The notes beneath the pieces are model-generated. The model saw only the letters and a list, made by a program, of their open reading frames with translations. It was not told the origin of the DNA and searched no databases. A program made the translations under genes and the position numbers. Positions 1-10,190 of a DNA stretch of 64,000 nucleotides are shown here, piece after piece. The stretch lies in contig NC_044930.1 of NCBI RefSeq assembly GCF_003576645.1, positions 3,255,144 through 3,319,143 on the forward strand, read 5' to 3'. The stretch's first letter is position 1; every line of letters begins with the position of its first letter. Source of the stretch: Ipomoea triloba. Taxonomy: Eukaryota > Streptophyta > Magnoliopsida > Solanales > Convolvulaceae.

Positions 1-4
<4 letters not shown>

Positions 5-46
<42 letters not shown>
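5..46. repeat. poly(A) homopolymer at window edge
   Basis: An uninterrupted A tract of about 40 bases lies just upstream of the first zinc-finger promoter. Similar A tracts occur at the same relative place upstream of other copies (around 7981-8010, 13880-13898 and 16896-16910), so it probably belongs to the duplicated unit. Its length is likely unreliable in the assembly. Confidence 0.8.
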
Positions 47-47
<1 letters not shown>

Positions 48-128
48 CCGTATCTCTTCCTATATAAATCCAACCGTCTACCTACCTCGTAATTAAATCA
101 CCCATCTTGATTGCTACGACGATCCACC

Positions 129-680
129 ATGGCGACGGCGGGCGGGCAGTCCAGAGAAGAAGATCGTGCGGCGGCGGCGGTGGCGGCGGAGTTTTCCTGC
201 AAATATTGCGACAGGAAGTTCAATAGTAAGCGTGCTTTGGGAGGGCACCAGAACGCGCACAGGAGGGAGAGAGCTATGGATGGGACTGCTAAGAGGAGTC
301 GACGTGGCACCTTTATGGATTATTATCCATTTTCTCCTCCTTTCGCTGGCCTTCCTCCTCTTCTCGCCAGCGCCGGCGCCGGCGCAGCTTCAATGCCGCC
401 GTATTTGCTGCCTGGCCACCTGATTCCCTCGCCGGAGATTCCAGCCAGGCCACCGCCATATGTTTATCCTTTTCCACCTGCTGTGCCGGTGGAAAATTAT
501 CTCCCTCATGCTCAGGTTTTTCCGCCGGCGATGACTATCCCCGGCGCCAACACCTTTCCGGTGGGAAGTGTTCCCGCCAATTCTGCTGTCACCCCAATGC
601 TTGGTTCCATTGCTAGCAACTCGAATCCATGGAATACTCCAGACATGATCGAGGATGGAGATCAGAACTACTGGATATGA
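129..680 (+). CDS. Single C2H2 zinc-finger protein, array copy 1
   Basis: Intronless 183-aa protein. The start at 129 lies in a CCACCATGG context, about 60 bp after a TATA box (TATATAAATCC, 61-71) shared by most copies. A single plant-type C2H2 finger (C24, C27, H40, H44; KRALGGHQNAH in the helix) is followed by a basic patch, KRSRRG, a likely nuclear localisation signal. The rest is Pro/Ala-rich (roughly residues 65-150) with no recognisable fold. Proteins of this class are nuclear DNA-binding regulators, often repressors through a C-terminal EAR motif. Here the protein ends DQNYWI, and an EAR-like reading lies in another frame just past the stop region, so EAR appears lost. No expression evidence is available. 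Confidence 0.85.
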   Translation: MATAGGQSREEDRAAAAVAAEFSCKYCDRKFNSKRALGGHQNAHRRERAMDGTAKRSRRGTFMDYYPFSPPFAGLPPLLASAGAGAASMPPYLLPGHLIPSPEIPARPPPYVYPFPPAVPVENYLPHAQVFPPAMTIPGANTFPVGSVPANSAVTPMLGSIASNSNPWNTPDMIEDGDQNYWI

Positions 681-2600
681 CTCTCAAGCACCCTATGAAA
701 TGAAATTTCTATATTTTGCTTATCTTTTTGCGCGGGAAAAACTTGAACTCAGATCCATTAAAACTACATAGGTTTATAAGATGTTTTGCCATTGTCTTTT
801 ATTTTGTCCGTCAACAAACAGTACTTTCATTCTCAGATACTCAGATTTGTCTGTCATTTTCAATTCATAGCAGTTCAATAAACGATTTCATTTCATTTTG
901 ATAGATTGTGTTTTTTAAGTTCTTAATTTACTCTCGAATGTGTTATTCAACAACCTCTCAATAATCTCTGTGATCTGACTTGGGTTTATATACAGTCGTC
1001 ATTCGGCGCCGGCGTTTATTTGTTCACAACATGCTAACGGGTAAATTAAAAACCGTTGGTGATTCGCCGGTAATTAACATGATTTATGATGGTTAGTTAT
1101 CGCTGTTCTATGACTAACATACTACTGTGATATGATGCAAAGGTCAGCTGCATTGCGTCAGCTTTAGATAACGGACTTAACAGTTTTTTGAACATTCTCT
1201 GTTTTTTTTTGTATTAATTAATTTTGACCAATAAATTAACATTTAAATTTATGAAATTTGTATTTTTTTTAGTTAAAATTTCACTTTTGGAGTTTACTAA
1301 ATAATTTTAATTTTATAAAAAAAATAGCTTTAATTTTAAATTTGAATATATACGATGTCGATTTTTTGAATATATAATCGACTGGTACCATTTGTGATGC
1401 CCATGCTTAGTTTGAGGTACTGCTAACATCAGTTCAAATAGCTCAATTCAAATTATAGTTATATACTCTATCAGTTACATTTTACCTGTCATGTTTACTA
1501 TTCATTAGTTGAAATTATAGTTTTTTTTTTTCCATTTTATCTTTACTATTGTTTGGGCGGGAATTTCACAAATGATGATTTTATTTTTATTAATAGTAAT
1601 ATAGATATAGAAGTATAGATAAGTATTCGAATTATTATTATTGGTGTAAATAATAATTAATAAATTATTTTTTATTATAAAATTACGTAGAATTTGTTTC
1701 CATTATGCTCACAATTATAATCGTTTAATTATTCTTATAATAATTTGGTAAATAAAACTTTGTTACCAATTAAACTTTATTAATTTTTTTACTAATTAAT
1801 TAATAATATTAGTTTGTGCGGAAAAGTTGAATGGAAGGATTTTACTTTTATTAATATATATAGTATTAATACGTGAATATAGCAACAATATTACCAATTA
1901 ATAAATATTAGTTAATTTCCATTTTACGTTTTCTTACCAAATAAGTTTTATTAATTATTTGACCAATAAAATATTTAATTAATTGACTACAAAAGTTTGA
2001 GCGAGAAAATGAAATATGATGATTTTACTTTCGATCTTTTTTAGATAATTATAGACAAACAAGTCATATATTATTTAATTAATTGAGTAATACTTTTGCA
2101 CTAATTTTATAATCAAATATTTGTACATGATCAATATTAGAATTTTTTATAATTTCATCTTTATTTTTATTATCTAAATATATAATACTACTTTAAAAAA
2201 AATTATCAATGCATCGCATGGGTAGTTGGACAATTATTTGCTCTAATTCAAGCAAGAAAAACATCAAAAAAATATAATCGGTCCAACCAATTTCATCAAT
2301 TGCGCTATATAATATTCGATGTTATAATTTATATAATTGTATATCGATCTATATATTTTTAAAATATTATAACAAATTTATTCCGTGCAAAGTACGTGCG
2401 AAAATACTAGTAATATAAATATTATTAACTTTTGGTATGACCAAAAATGATAAATATTACGGAGTACATTCTTTCAAAAATCCTTTAAATCAAAAAATTA
2501 AAGCTGAGAAATTAAAGAATGGCAATGTTTAATTTTTTCTTCTTTTAAATAATAATAATAATAATAATAACGAGAATGTTATCTTTTCTGTTTATATAGG
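681..2600. other. Copy 1 3' flank and AT-rich spacer
   Basis: No gene seen. The first 500 bases are the conserved 3' flank repeated behind nearly every copy (markers: CATTCTCAGATACTC near 830, TGATGCAAAGGTCAGCTGCATTGCG near 1135). From 1200 to 2560 the DNA is very AT-rich with fragments resembling other spacers, for example TCCGTGCAAAGTACGTGCG near 2382. A normal TATA box for copy 2 lies at 2612-2620. Confidence 0.6.
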
Positions 2601-2682
2601 GCATCTCTTCCTATATAAATCCAACACTCTAAGCTATCTAGCTACCTGGTACAGGTTAATTAAACTTGTCTGATCTCCGATT

Positions 2683-2982
2683 TTGATTGCTACGACGATC
2701 AACCACTCCATTCCCTTGCCGGAGATTCCAGCCAGGCCACCGCCCTATGCTTATCCATTTCAACCTGCTGTGCCTGAAACCAGCCCACTGCCGGTGGAAA
2801 ATCATCACCCTCAAGCTCGGGTTTTTCCGCCGGCGATGACTATCCCTGGCGCCAACACCTTTCCGGTGGGAAGTGTTCCCGCCAATTATCCTGTCACCCC
2901 AATGCTTAGCTCCATTGCTATAAACTCCAATCCATGGAATACTCCAGAAATGATCGAGGATGCAGATCAGAACTGGATATGA
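2683..2982 (+). pseudogene. Zinc-finger array copy 2, finger deleted
   Basis: The promoter and 5' leader are intact (TATA box 2612-2620, then the leader ending in TTGATTGCTACGACGATC). The sequence then jumps straight to the Pro-rich middle of the gene (SPEIPARPPPYAYPF in copy 1 is matched here by PLPEIPARPPPYAYPF). The start codon and the whole C2H2 finger are gone. The remaining frame is open to a stop at 2982 and ends DQNWI like the other copies. Without the finger it cannot act as a DNA-binding protein of this type. It is a deletion pseudogene, although it may still be transcribed. Confidence 0.85.
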
Positions 2983-3907
2983 CTCTCAAGCGCGCTATGA
3001 AATGAAATTTCTATATTTTGCTTATCTTTTTGGGCGGGAAAAAACTTGAACTCCGATCCATTAAAACTACATAGGTTAAGATGTTTTGTTATTGTCTTGT
3101 TGCCCGATCCGTCAACAAACAGTAATTTCATTCTCAGATACTCTATCCGATCATTTGTCTGTCGTTTTCAATTCATAGCAGTTAAATAAACGATTTCATT
3201 TCATTTTGATATATTGTGTTTTTTAAGCTCAAAAGTGTTTGAATGAATTGAATATTCAACAACTTCTCAATGATCTGACTTGGGTTTCTCTATTGTCGTC
3301 ATTCGGCGCCGGCGCCGGGCGTTTATTTGTTTGCTACACAGAGAATGAAGGCCAACGGGTAAAAACCGTTGGTGATTATATTCTCGATCGGTTAATTAGT
3401 TATATGGTATGTAGTTAACTTGATATATGCATGATGACTAGTTATCTTTGTTCTATGACTTACATAGTACTGTGATGCAAACGTTAGTTGCATTGCGTCA
3501 GCTTTCGATTAACCGACTTAACAATTTTTCCAACATTGTCGATTTTGGCTATTTTGGCGGAACAAAAAATCTACATTTAAATTTATGAAATTTGTATTTT
3601 TAGTTAAATTTTCACTTGTGGAGTTTAATTATTTAGTTATGATTTTGTTTACTAAAGAATTGTAATTTTTAAAAAAATTTTAGCCGTAATTTTAAAATGT
3701 CAATTTTTGACTTTTTTTTTTTTTTTAATCTTCTATAACTAGTATATGCAACTGACTATTTGCTCACCTTTAGTTTGTGGTACTTTGAAATTCAAAGATA
3801 TGTCGTTTCACGTTTTTGTTGTGATGGGTGTGTGTTGACTCAATTGAGTGAAACTATGCCAAATAATGGTGTCATTATATTATTTGAGATGGAAGGGAAT
3901 AGTTAAA

Positions 3908-3908
3908 T

Positions 3909-3945
<37 letters not shown>
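3908..3945. repeat. (TA)n(TG)n microsatellite
   Basis: About 9 TA units followed by about 10 TG units, within the copy 2 3' flank and immediately 5' of the family B repeat. Confidence 0.9.
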
Positions 3946-3946
<1 letters not shown>

Positions 3947-4500
3947 GACAATAGTATGGGTTGTCACTCTATTGGGTTATAGTTACTAATTTACTAGATA
4001 GTATTGGCTCATCCCTTATCATCTAATCAAGATTAAAATTTAAAAATAATAATAATAGAGTAGCTTGAGCGCAAACTTTTTTCAATTCTGCCTTTCCCAC
4101 ATCGATAGAAAAAGTGAAAACGGGTCTTGAAGCTCCCTATATAAGGAGCCTTAAGGTTCCTCAATTTTTCTCATCCCATATAACTTGCTTGCATCAGATC
4201 CGTAGCTCCTCTATGATATGGAGCTTGGCTTTAGAGTTTACATAGTTCAATTATTTTTTATTAATGTTGGGAGACTTTTTAGAGGCTTCTATAAAAGAAG
4301 TCTCAAGGCTCCATGAAATTCCGTTGATAGGCATTAATTAAGGAGCATATATGGTTCCTGATTTATACAATTTTATTTTTTTTATTTAAATATAGAAACG
4401 TTTTGGGGAAAGTTAAAATGTTTTTCAAAATATTATAGCAAATCTTCATTCCGTGCAACTTGCGGGCGAAAATATTAATATCAAAGAAATATTAATATTC
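3946..4500 (+). repeat. Family B repeat copy B1 fused to a family A fragment
   Basis: From about 3948 (ATGGGTTGTCACTCTATTGGG) the sequence matches blocks at about 10650 and 21710. It carries TTCCCACATCG (4094-4104) and TATATAAG (4138-4145) separated by 33 bp, the layout of a plant Pol II snRNA promoter. After the block that ends with TTTTATTAATGTTGGGAGAC it switches to the 3' half of family A (TTCTATAAAAGAAGTCTCAAGG near 4279) with no upstream element, so this is a recombinant or deleted copy. No coding potential. Confidence 0.7.
4094..4145 (+). promoter_or_regulatory. snRNA-type USE/TATA pair in repeat B1
   Basis: The upstream element TTCCCACATCG matches the plant snRNA USE (RTCCCACATCG) except at the first base. 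A TATA box follows after 33 bp. The downstream sequence does not resemble U1-U6, U3 or U12 RNA. The motif is clear; function as a promoter is inference. Confidence 0.5.
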
Positions 4501-4650
4501 ATAGTTGATCGATTCAAATCAAGAAAAGAAGAAAAAATATAAACGTTATTAACTTTTGGTATAAATCAAACACTCTAAGCTACCTACCTACCTCGTACTT
4601 GTTAATTAAACTTGTCTGATCTCCGATCTTGATTGCTACGACGATCCACT

Positions 4651-4737
4651 ATGGCGGCGGCGGGCGGGCAGTCCAGAGAAGAAGAAGATCGGCAGCGGTG
4701 GCGGCGGCGGGCGGGATATGACTCTCAAGCGATATGA
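4651..4737 (+). pseudogene. Zinc-finger array copy 3, hollowed out
   Basis: The 5' leader and the first codons (MAAAGGQSREEEDR) are present. A deletion then joins a GGCGGCGGGCGGG tract directly to the normal 3' end (GATATGACTCTCAAGC), leaving a 28-codon frame. The TATA box is also degraded (TATAAATC near 4560). The 3' flank is well conserved. This is a deletion remnant with the same design as copy 6. Confidence 0.85.
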
Positions 4738-5372
4738 AATTTGAATATTTTGCTTTATCTTTTTGCGCGGGAAAAAAATTTGAACTCCATTAAAACTACA
4801 TAGGTTAAGATGGGCCATTATCGTTTTGTCCGTCAACAAACAATAATTTCATTCTCAGATACTCAGATCATTTCTCTGTCGTTTTCATATCAGTTGAATA
4901 AACGATTCCATTTCATTTTGATAGATTTGTGTTTTTAAAGCCCAAAAGTGTTGAATGAATATTCAAGAACGTAACTTCTCAATCTCAATGATTTGACTTG
5001 GGTTTCTCTACTGTCGTCATTCGGCGCCGGCGTTAATCTGTTCACTACACGTAGAAGGGAGGCGGCCAAAACATAAAAACCCTTGGTGATTATCCGTTAG
5101 TTATGTGGTAGTTAGCATGATTTATGATGGTTAGTTATCGTTGTTCTATGACTAACTAACATACTACTGTGATGCAAACGTCAGCTGCATTGCGTCAGCT
5201 TTCGATAACCGACTTAACGAATTTTTGAACATTGTCGATTTTTTGGTATTAATTAATTTCAAGTAAAATTCGACATTGAATTAAAATTTTGGACTTGAGA
5301 GTCTAGCTCGCTAACATCAGTTCAACTAGCTCGGTTCAAATTACAATTATATGCTCCATTAACCGCATTTTA

Positions 5373-7422
5373 CCTGTCATTTTACTATTTTTTTATTTTT
5401 TTATTTTTTAAGAACAAGGCTTTAATTTTATTAAATAAGCCGGGTGAAAGCGAAGCCCCGAAAATCGTACATGAAAGAGATTTTTACATTGACATGGAGG
5501 GAGTGAAAGGAGCCAAAAATAAACGGTGAGCTTTGGTCGTAGACTTTTTATGTACAAACAAATACCCGGAGTATTCCGGGGTTATCGATCCACAGGGAAG
5601 CGGGGTATTAAGCACTAGTTACTAATTAATTCACGAGAAGCTATTCCAACGCTAACAATGGGTATTTATCTAAAATTATGAAAACAAAATAAATGAAGCA
5701 AGGCAAACGGACTTTTATATACAAGAGATTAAGAGCGAGATTTTTGGTTGTCAAAGTGTTAATCACCTAGTGCCAATCTAAAGTGAAATAACCATTCGAG
5801 TTCAACAAGTGTGGATGATTGCAATCTAAAAGGGAAAGATTACTCTCGTAATTCAAACCCAAAATAAGGTAATTGGAATACTCACTCTCGTGAGCTATTC
5901 ACAACGTATAAGCAAGAACAAGCAATAAATGGAATACCCACTTTCGTGGGCTATTCACAATTGGAATACTCACTCTCGTGAGCTATTCACAATAAATCCC
6001 TTAATCAACATGTCCTCTCTCGAGGTACAAGAATCAAGTGCAATTGTGGGTGCTCTAATTCATAGACAAATTTAGCAATGAAACAAGTAATTAGGATCCT
6101 TAACTACAAGCATCAAGAAATTAAGCCACAATTACAACACAAGTAATAAACCCAAATAGATATTTCATTCAAGCAATTAAAGAACTAGGCACATAGGTTC
6201 ATAAACACTTATCAATCCAAAAATCCCAAAGGAAAGCTTAGCCTATCATGGCTAAAATAAATTCAACAAATATACAATAAAGCTTTAAAATAGAAAAGAG
6301 AGGAAGAAATTCTCCCGAATGATGTCTCCAAGCTCTTCTCTTCTCTTGTTGTTGCTTCAAATCTTCTTCCTTGCTCTCATTTTTGGTCCAAATCCGCAGC
6401 CAAGCTTGTTAGGGTTGATAGGAAGTGATGCTTTTATAGTGGGTGGAGAATGGGGGGCAAAAATGGCAATTCAAAGAACTGCAAAATCGCAGATCTGCAA
6501 CTCTCGCCGCGGCGAGAGCGTCACTGCCCAAAATTTGGGATTCTCGCCACGGCGAGAATGAAGCTCGCCGCGGCGAGAATCCGCCTGTGACGAAGCTCCA
6601 ATTTGCATCCTGATTTTGACCCTTTTCCCTTTTGAATCACACTTTAATGTCTTAATAAGAATTGTAGCCCTTGAAGTCTTCTTTCCAATGGTTCAAGAAT
6701 CACCTCATTTGGATACTACTAGACTGAGATATGGTCCAATTACCAAGGTGTCGCCATATTTAGCAGGAATTACAACTCTTTGATCTTTTGACCAGTTTTC
6801 CTTTTGATCTACCCTTTGATGTCTTCATAAGAATTGTAGCCCTTGAAGTCTTCTTTCCAATGGCTCAAGAATCATCTCATTTGGATATTCATAGGAAGAG
6901 ATATGGTCCGATTACCAAGATGTCGCCATGGTAGCGGGAATTACAACTCTTTGGTTCCTTTGAATTGGCTTTTGCTCCCAAATAGTTCTAATGCACTTCT
7001 AAACACATCAAAAACATCTAAACCAAGCATTATACCATTTAAAATATGAAAACAAGGAAATAAGCAATGGACACAACATTTTATCACACAATTAACTATA
7101 AAACCTACATAAAAACACAAGTAAAATAGGTACAAATGAGAGTGTATCAAGCTTCTGCAAAGGCCTTCTGTGGCAAGAGCGTCTGCAACCTGATTGGCCT
7201 CTCGGTAGATATGCGTTATGGATGAACCCCAAGACATAAGGCAAGAGCGAATGTAAAGAATGGCTTGCTTGATTTTCCATGGGATTCTTGTTGTTGATGA
7301 TGATATAAAATTTGCAATAGAGAGGGAATCAATTTCAACAAAGGCTGGGATCTTTGCTGTAATTTCAAACCAGTGTATGGCAAAACATAGAGCCAGGACT
7401 TCACGCCTGTCATTTTACTATT
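5373..7422 (-). mobile_element. 5'-truncated LINE with 17-bp target duplication
   Basis: CCTGTCATTTTACTATT occurs at 5373-5389 and 7406-7422, a perfect 17-bp target-site duplication. Reading the minus strand from 7405, an open frame encodes an RNase H-like (RVT_3 type) domain: RREVLALCFAIHWFE, then VEIDS and HIYREANQVADALA, with the conserved Asp residues. The 3' end (plus-strand left side, 5390-5410) is T-rich, i.e. a poly(A) tail on the minus strand. The reverse transcriptase part is missing, the usual 5' truncation. A second element (5534-7149) interrupts it. Confidence 0.85.
5534..7149. mobile_element. Solo-LTR-like element nested in the LINE
   Basis: A 1,616-bp insert that begins TG and ends CA, flanked by the 5-bp duplication AGCTT (5529-5533 and 7150-7154). 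Removing it and one AGCTT restores the LINE reading frame, which runs on to a stop near 5436. It has no gag or pol coding, so it is best read as a solo LTR or a non-autonomous element. Inside are an imperfect tandem duplication of about 175 bp (units near 6610-6785 and 6786-6960) and three copies of the palindrome CTCGCCRCGGCGAG. The orientation cannot be decided. Confidence 0.75.
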
Positions 7423-7488
7423 CATTAGTTGAATAATATTATAAAAAATTGAATTAAAATAAATTTAGTCAAACCTCGTTAACTGAAC

Positions 7489-7529
7489 TAGACACATAAA
7501 ATGAGACAAAAAGAGTGTGTGTGTGTATA

Positions 7530-7575
<46 letters not shown>

Positions 7576-7617
7576 NTAGACACATAAAATGAGACAAAAA
7601 GAGTGTGTGTGTGTATA

Positions 7618-7663
<46 letters not shown>

Positions 7664-7664
7664 N

Positions 7665-7710
<46 letters not shown>

Positions 7711-7751
7711 TATACACACACACACTCTTTTTGTCTCATTTTATGTGTCTA
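7489..7751. repeat. Triplicated 87-bp block joined by single Ns
   Basis: The block starting TAGACACATAAAATGAG and ending in a TA run occurs at 7489-7575, again at 7577-7663, and inverted at 7665-7751, with one N at 7576 and one at 7664. The equivalent spacer sites near 13646, 16650 and 19573 hold a single copy. This looks like an assembly join in a microsatellite, not biology. Confidence 0.85.
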
Positions 7752-7976
7752 ATATATATATATATAGCTCAAGTTTATTGTGTAAATTATTAAAATATTT
7801 AAAGTTAACAATAAAATTATAATGTCAATATACTATAGCATGCATGTATGACAGTACGTACGTAATAATATCACAAGTCATTTCAACAACATAAAAAAAT
7901 TGTTCAAATCGTGTAAACCTTTATCCTAAATTAAAGTACAAAAATTAGATCAATTAGATTTTTAATTAAAGAAGAC

Positions 7977-8014
<38 letters not shown>

Positions 8015-8490
8015 ATTACAACAACTTCAAAGGTAATTCAACCCATTGATGACAAACTTGTTAAAAAAACACACACACGTAGATTCTTAATTTACGAGAA
8101 ACTTTAATTTGTCACTATTATTTGACAGTGTTTGTAAAATCTATCTTGTTAGGTAATTAGTAAAATATGAAAAAAAAAATAAATTATTATCCATAATTGA
8201 TCAGTTCAAGTTAAGAAAAGATGAAATAATATAAATGTTATTTAACTTTTAGTGGGATCAACAAAAATGATAAATATTCTTTCAAAAATGTTTTAAAGCA
8301 TAAAATTAAAGGTGAGACGGCATGGTGCAGTGTACGTGTTTACTGCTTACTATATTAGTAGAGATCCCATTATAGAACCAGAATGTTTTTACTTTTTTAA
8401 ATAATAGTAATATTAATAATAACCACAATGCTATATTTTTTTCTAAAAATAAAAAAATAAAAAAAGCTAGAACTACTTTAAGTAATTACG
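7752..8490. other. Array spacer upstream of copy 4
   Basis: No gene seen. AT-rich spacer conserved with 13680-14480, 16690-17380 and 19735-20260 (markers: AGCATGCATGTATGACAGTACG near 7838, ATGGTGCAGTG near 8322). It contains a 30-bp A tract near 7981-8010. Confidence 0.6.
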
Positions 8491-8593
8491 TGATCTCTTC
8501 TTATATAAATCCAAGAGTCTAAGCTAGCTACCTACCTCGTACTTGTCAATTGAACTTGTCTGATCTCCGATCTTGACTGCTAGACTATCGCCC

Positions 8594-9079
8594 ATGGCGG
8601 TGGCGGTGGAGGAATTTTCCTGCAAATACTGCGGCAGGATATTCACTAGTAAGCGTGCTTTGGGAGGGCACCAGAACGCGCACCCATTTGAGAGAGCTAT
8701 GGATTGGACTGTTCAGACGAGAAGACGTGGCGCCTTCATGGATTATTTTCCATTTTCTACTCCTTTCGCTGGCCTTCCTAATCTTCTCGCCGGCGCAGCT
8801 TCAATGCCGCCGTATTTGCTGCCTGGCCACCCCAATCCCTCGCCGGAGATTCCAGCCAATGCTTATCCATTTCCACCTGCTGTGCCGGTGGAAAATCATC
8901 TCCCTCATGCTCAGGTTTTGCCGCCGGCGATGACTTTCCCCGGCGACAACACCTTTCCAGTGGCAAGTGTTCCCGCCAATTTTCCTGTCACCCCAATGCT
9001 TGGTTCCATTGATTTCAACACCAATCCATGGAATACTCCAGAAATCATCGAGGATGGAGATCAGAACTACTGGGCATGA
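8594..9079 (+). CDS. Single C2H2 zinc-finger protein, array copy 4
   Basis: Intronless 161-aa protein, TATA box at 8502-8510, start in CCCATGGCG. One C2H2 finger (C10, C13, H26, H30; KRALGGHQNAH) lies close to the N-terminus, followed by a basic stretch (TRRRG) and the family's Pro/Ala-rich tail. The tail is shorter than in copy 1 because of in-frame losses. The finger starts CGRIF where copy 1 has CDRKF and is followed by PFERAMDW, as in copy 7, so copies 4 and 7 are closest relatives. It ends DQNYWA with no EAR motif. Likely a nuclear DNA-binding protein; the target is unknown. Confidence 0.85.
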   Translation: MAVAVEEFSCKYCGRIFTSKRALGGHQNAHPFERAMDWTVQTRRRGAFMDYFPFSTPFAGLPNLLAGAASMPPYLLPGHPNPSPEIPANAYPFPPAVPVENHLPHAQVLPPAMTFPGDNTFPVASVPANFPVTPMLGSIDFNTNPWNTPEIIEDGDQNYWA

Positions 9080-10190
9080 CTCTCAATTCAAGCTATAAAT
9101 TTTATCTTTTTGCGCGGAAAAATAAAAATTTTGAACTCCATTAAAACTACATAGGTTAAGATGTTTTGCCATTGTCTTTTATTTTGTCTGTCAACAAACA
9201 ATAGTTTCATTCTCAGATACTCATATCATTTCTGTAGTTTTCAATTCATAGCAGTTAATTAAACGATTTCGATCATTTCATTTTCATAGATTGTGTTTTT
9301 TAAGTTATTAATTTAATTTCGAATGTGTTATTCAACAACTTCTCAATAATCTCTGTTATCTGACTTGGGTTTCTCTACTGTCTTTATTGGGCGCCCGCGC
9401 CGGTTATCTGTTCACTACACATAGGAGGAATGCCGCCAACAGGTAAATTAAAAACCGTTGGTGATTCGCGCGGTAGTTAACATGATTTATGATGGTTAGT
9501 TATCGTTCTTCTATGACTAAGATACTACTGTGATGCAAACGTCAGCTGCATTGCGTCAGCCTTGGATAACTGAATTAACGACTTTTTTGAACATTTTCAC
9601 TTTTGGAGTTTAATTATTAATTGTGATGTTGTTTACTAAGCAATTGTAATTTTCTAAAATTTTTAGCTTTTTTGAGTACTAAAAATTTTAGCTTTAAGTT
9701 TAAATGTGAATAGGATATCATTCTTTTTTCCTGTAACTAATATAATCAACTTCTACCATTTGTGATGCTCACGCTTAGTTTGTGGTACGTTGGAATTGAA
9801 AGATATGTCTCGTGTCTTTGTTCTGAGTTGTTATTAGTTGAGAAAAAAATGTTATTAATTAAATATTTTATTTGTTAAATAATTTATAAAGCTTATTTGG
9901 TAAGAAAATGTAGAATGGAAATTAACTAATACGGAGTATCTATTAATTCGTAATATTGTTTCTATATTCATGTATCAATACTATATAATAAAAAAAAAGT
10001 TATCCGTGCATCGCAGAAGTAATTTGGCAATTATTTTCTCCAATTCAAACAAAGAAAACATAATCGATCCAACCAATTTATAATATATATATATATATAT
10101 ATATAATTGTATATCAATCCACATATTTTTAAAATATTATAACAAATTCATTCCGTGCAACGTACGAGCGAAAATATTAGTAAAAAAAAA
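9080..10190. other. Copy 4 3' flank and AT-rich spacer
   Basis: No gene seen. The conserved array 3' flank (to about 9850) is followed by AT-rich DNA. The 3' flank and the spacer to about 10180 match 15100-16270 closely, so copies 4 and 7 sit in a duplicated segment. A short (AT)n run lies at about 10082-10104. Confidence 0.6.

Noticed and set aside
4094..4300. A U-snRNA gene downstream of the USE/TATA motifs
   Set aside because: The sequence after the TATA box does not resemble U1, U2, U4, U5, U6, U3 or U12 starts, and the copies diverge there.
6319..6561. 80-codon frame starting MMSPSSSLLLLLLQIFF
   Set aside because: It looks like a signal peptide but lies wholly inside the nested LTR-like element and ends in the palindrome region. 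No protein family is recognisable.
7577..7751. Large palindrome of about 87-bp arms around position 7664
   Set aside because: Its centre is a single N in a TA run, and a direct copy of the arm lies next to it behind another N. The homologous spacers have one copy, so it is most likely an assembly artefact.
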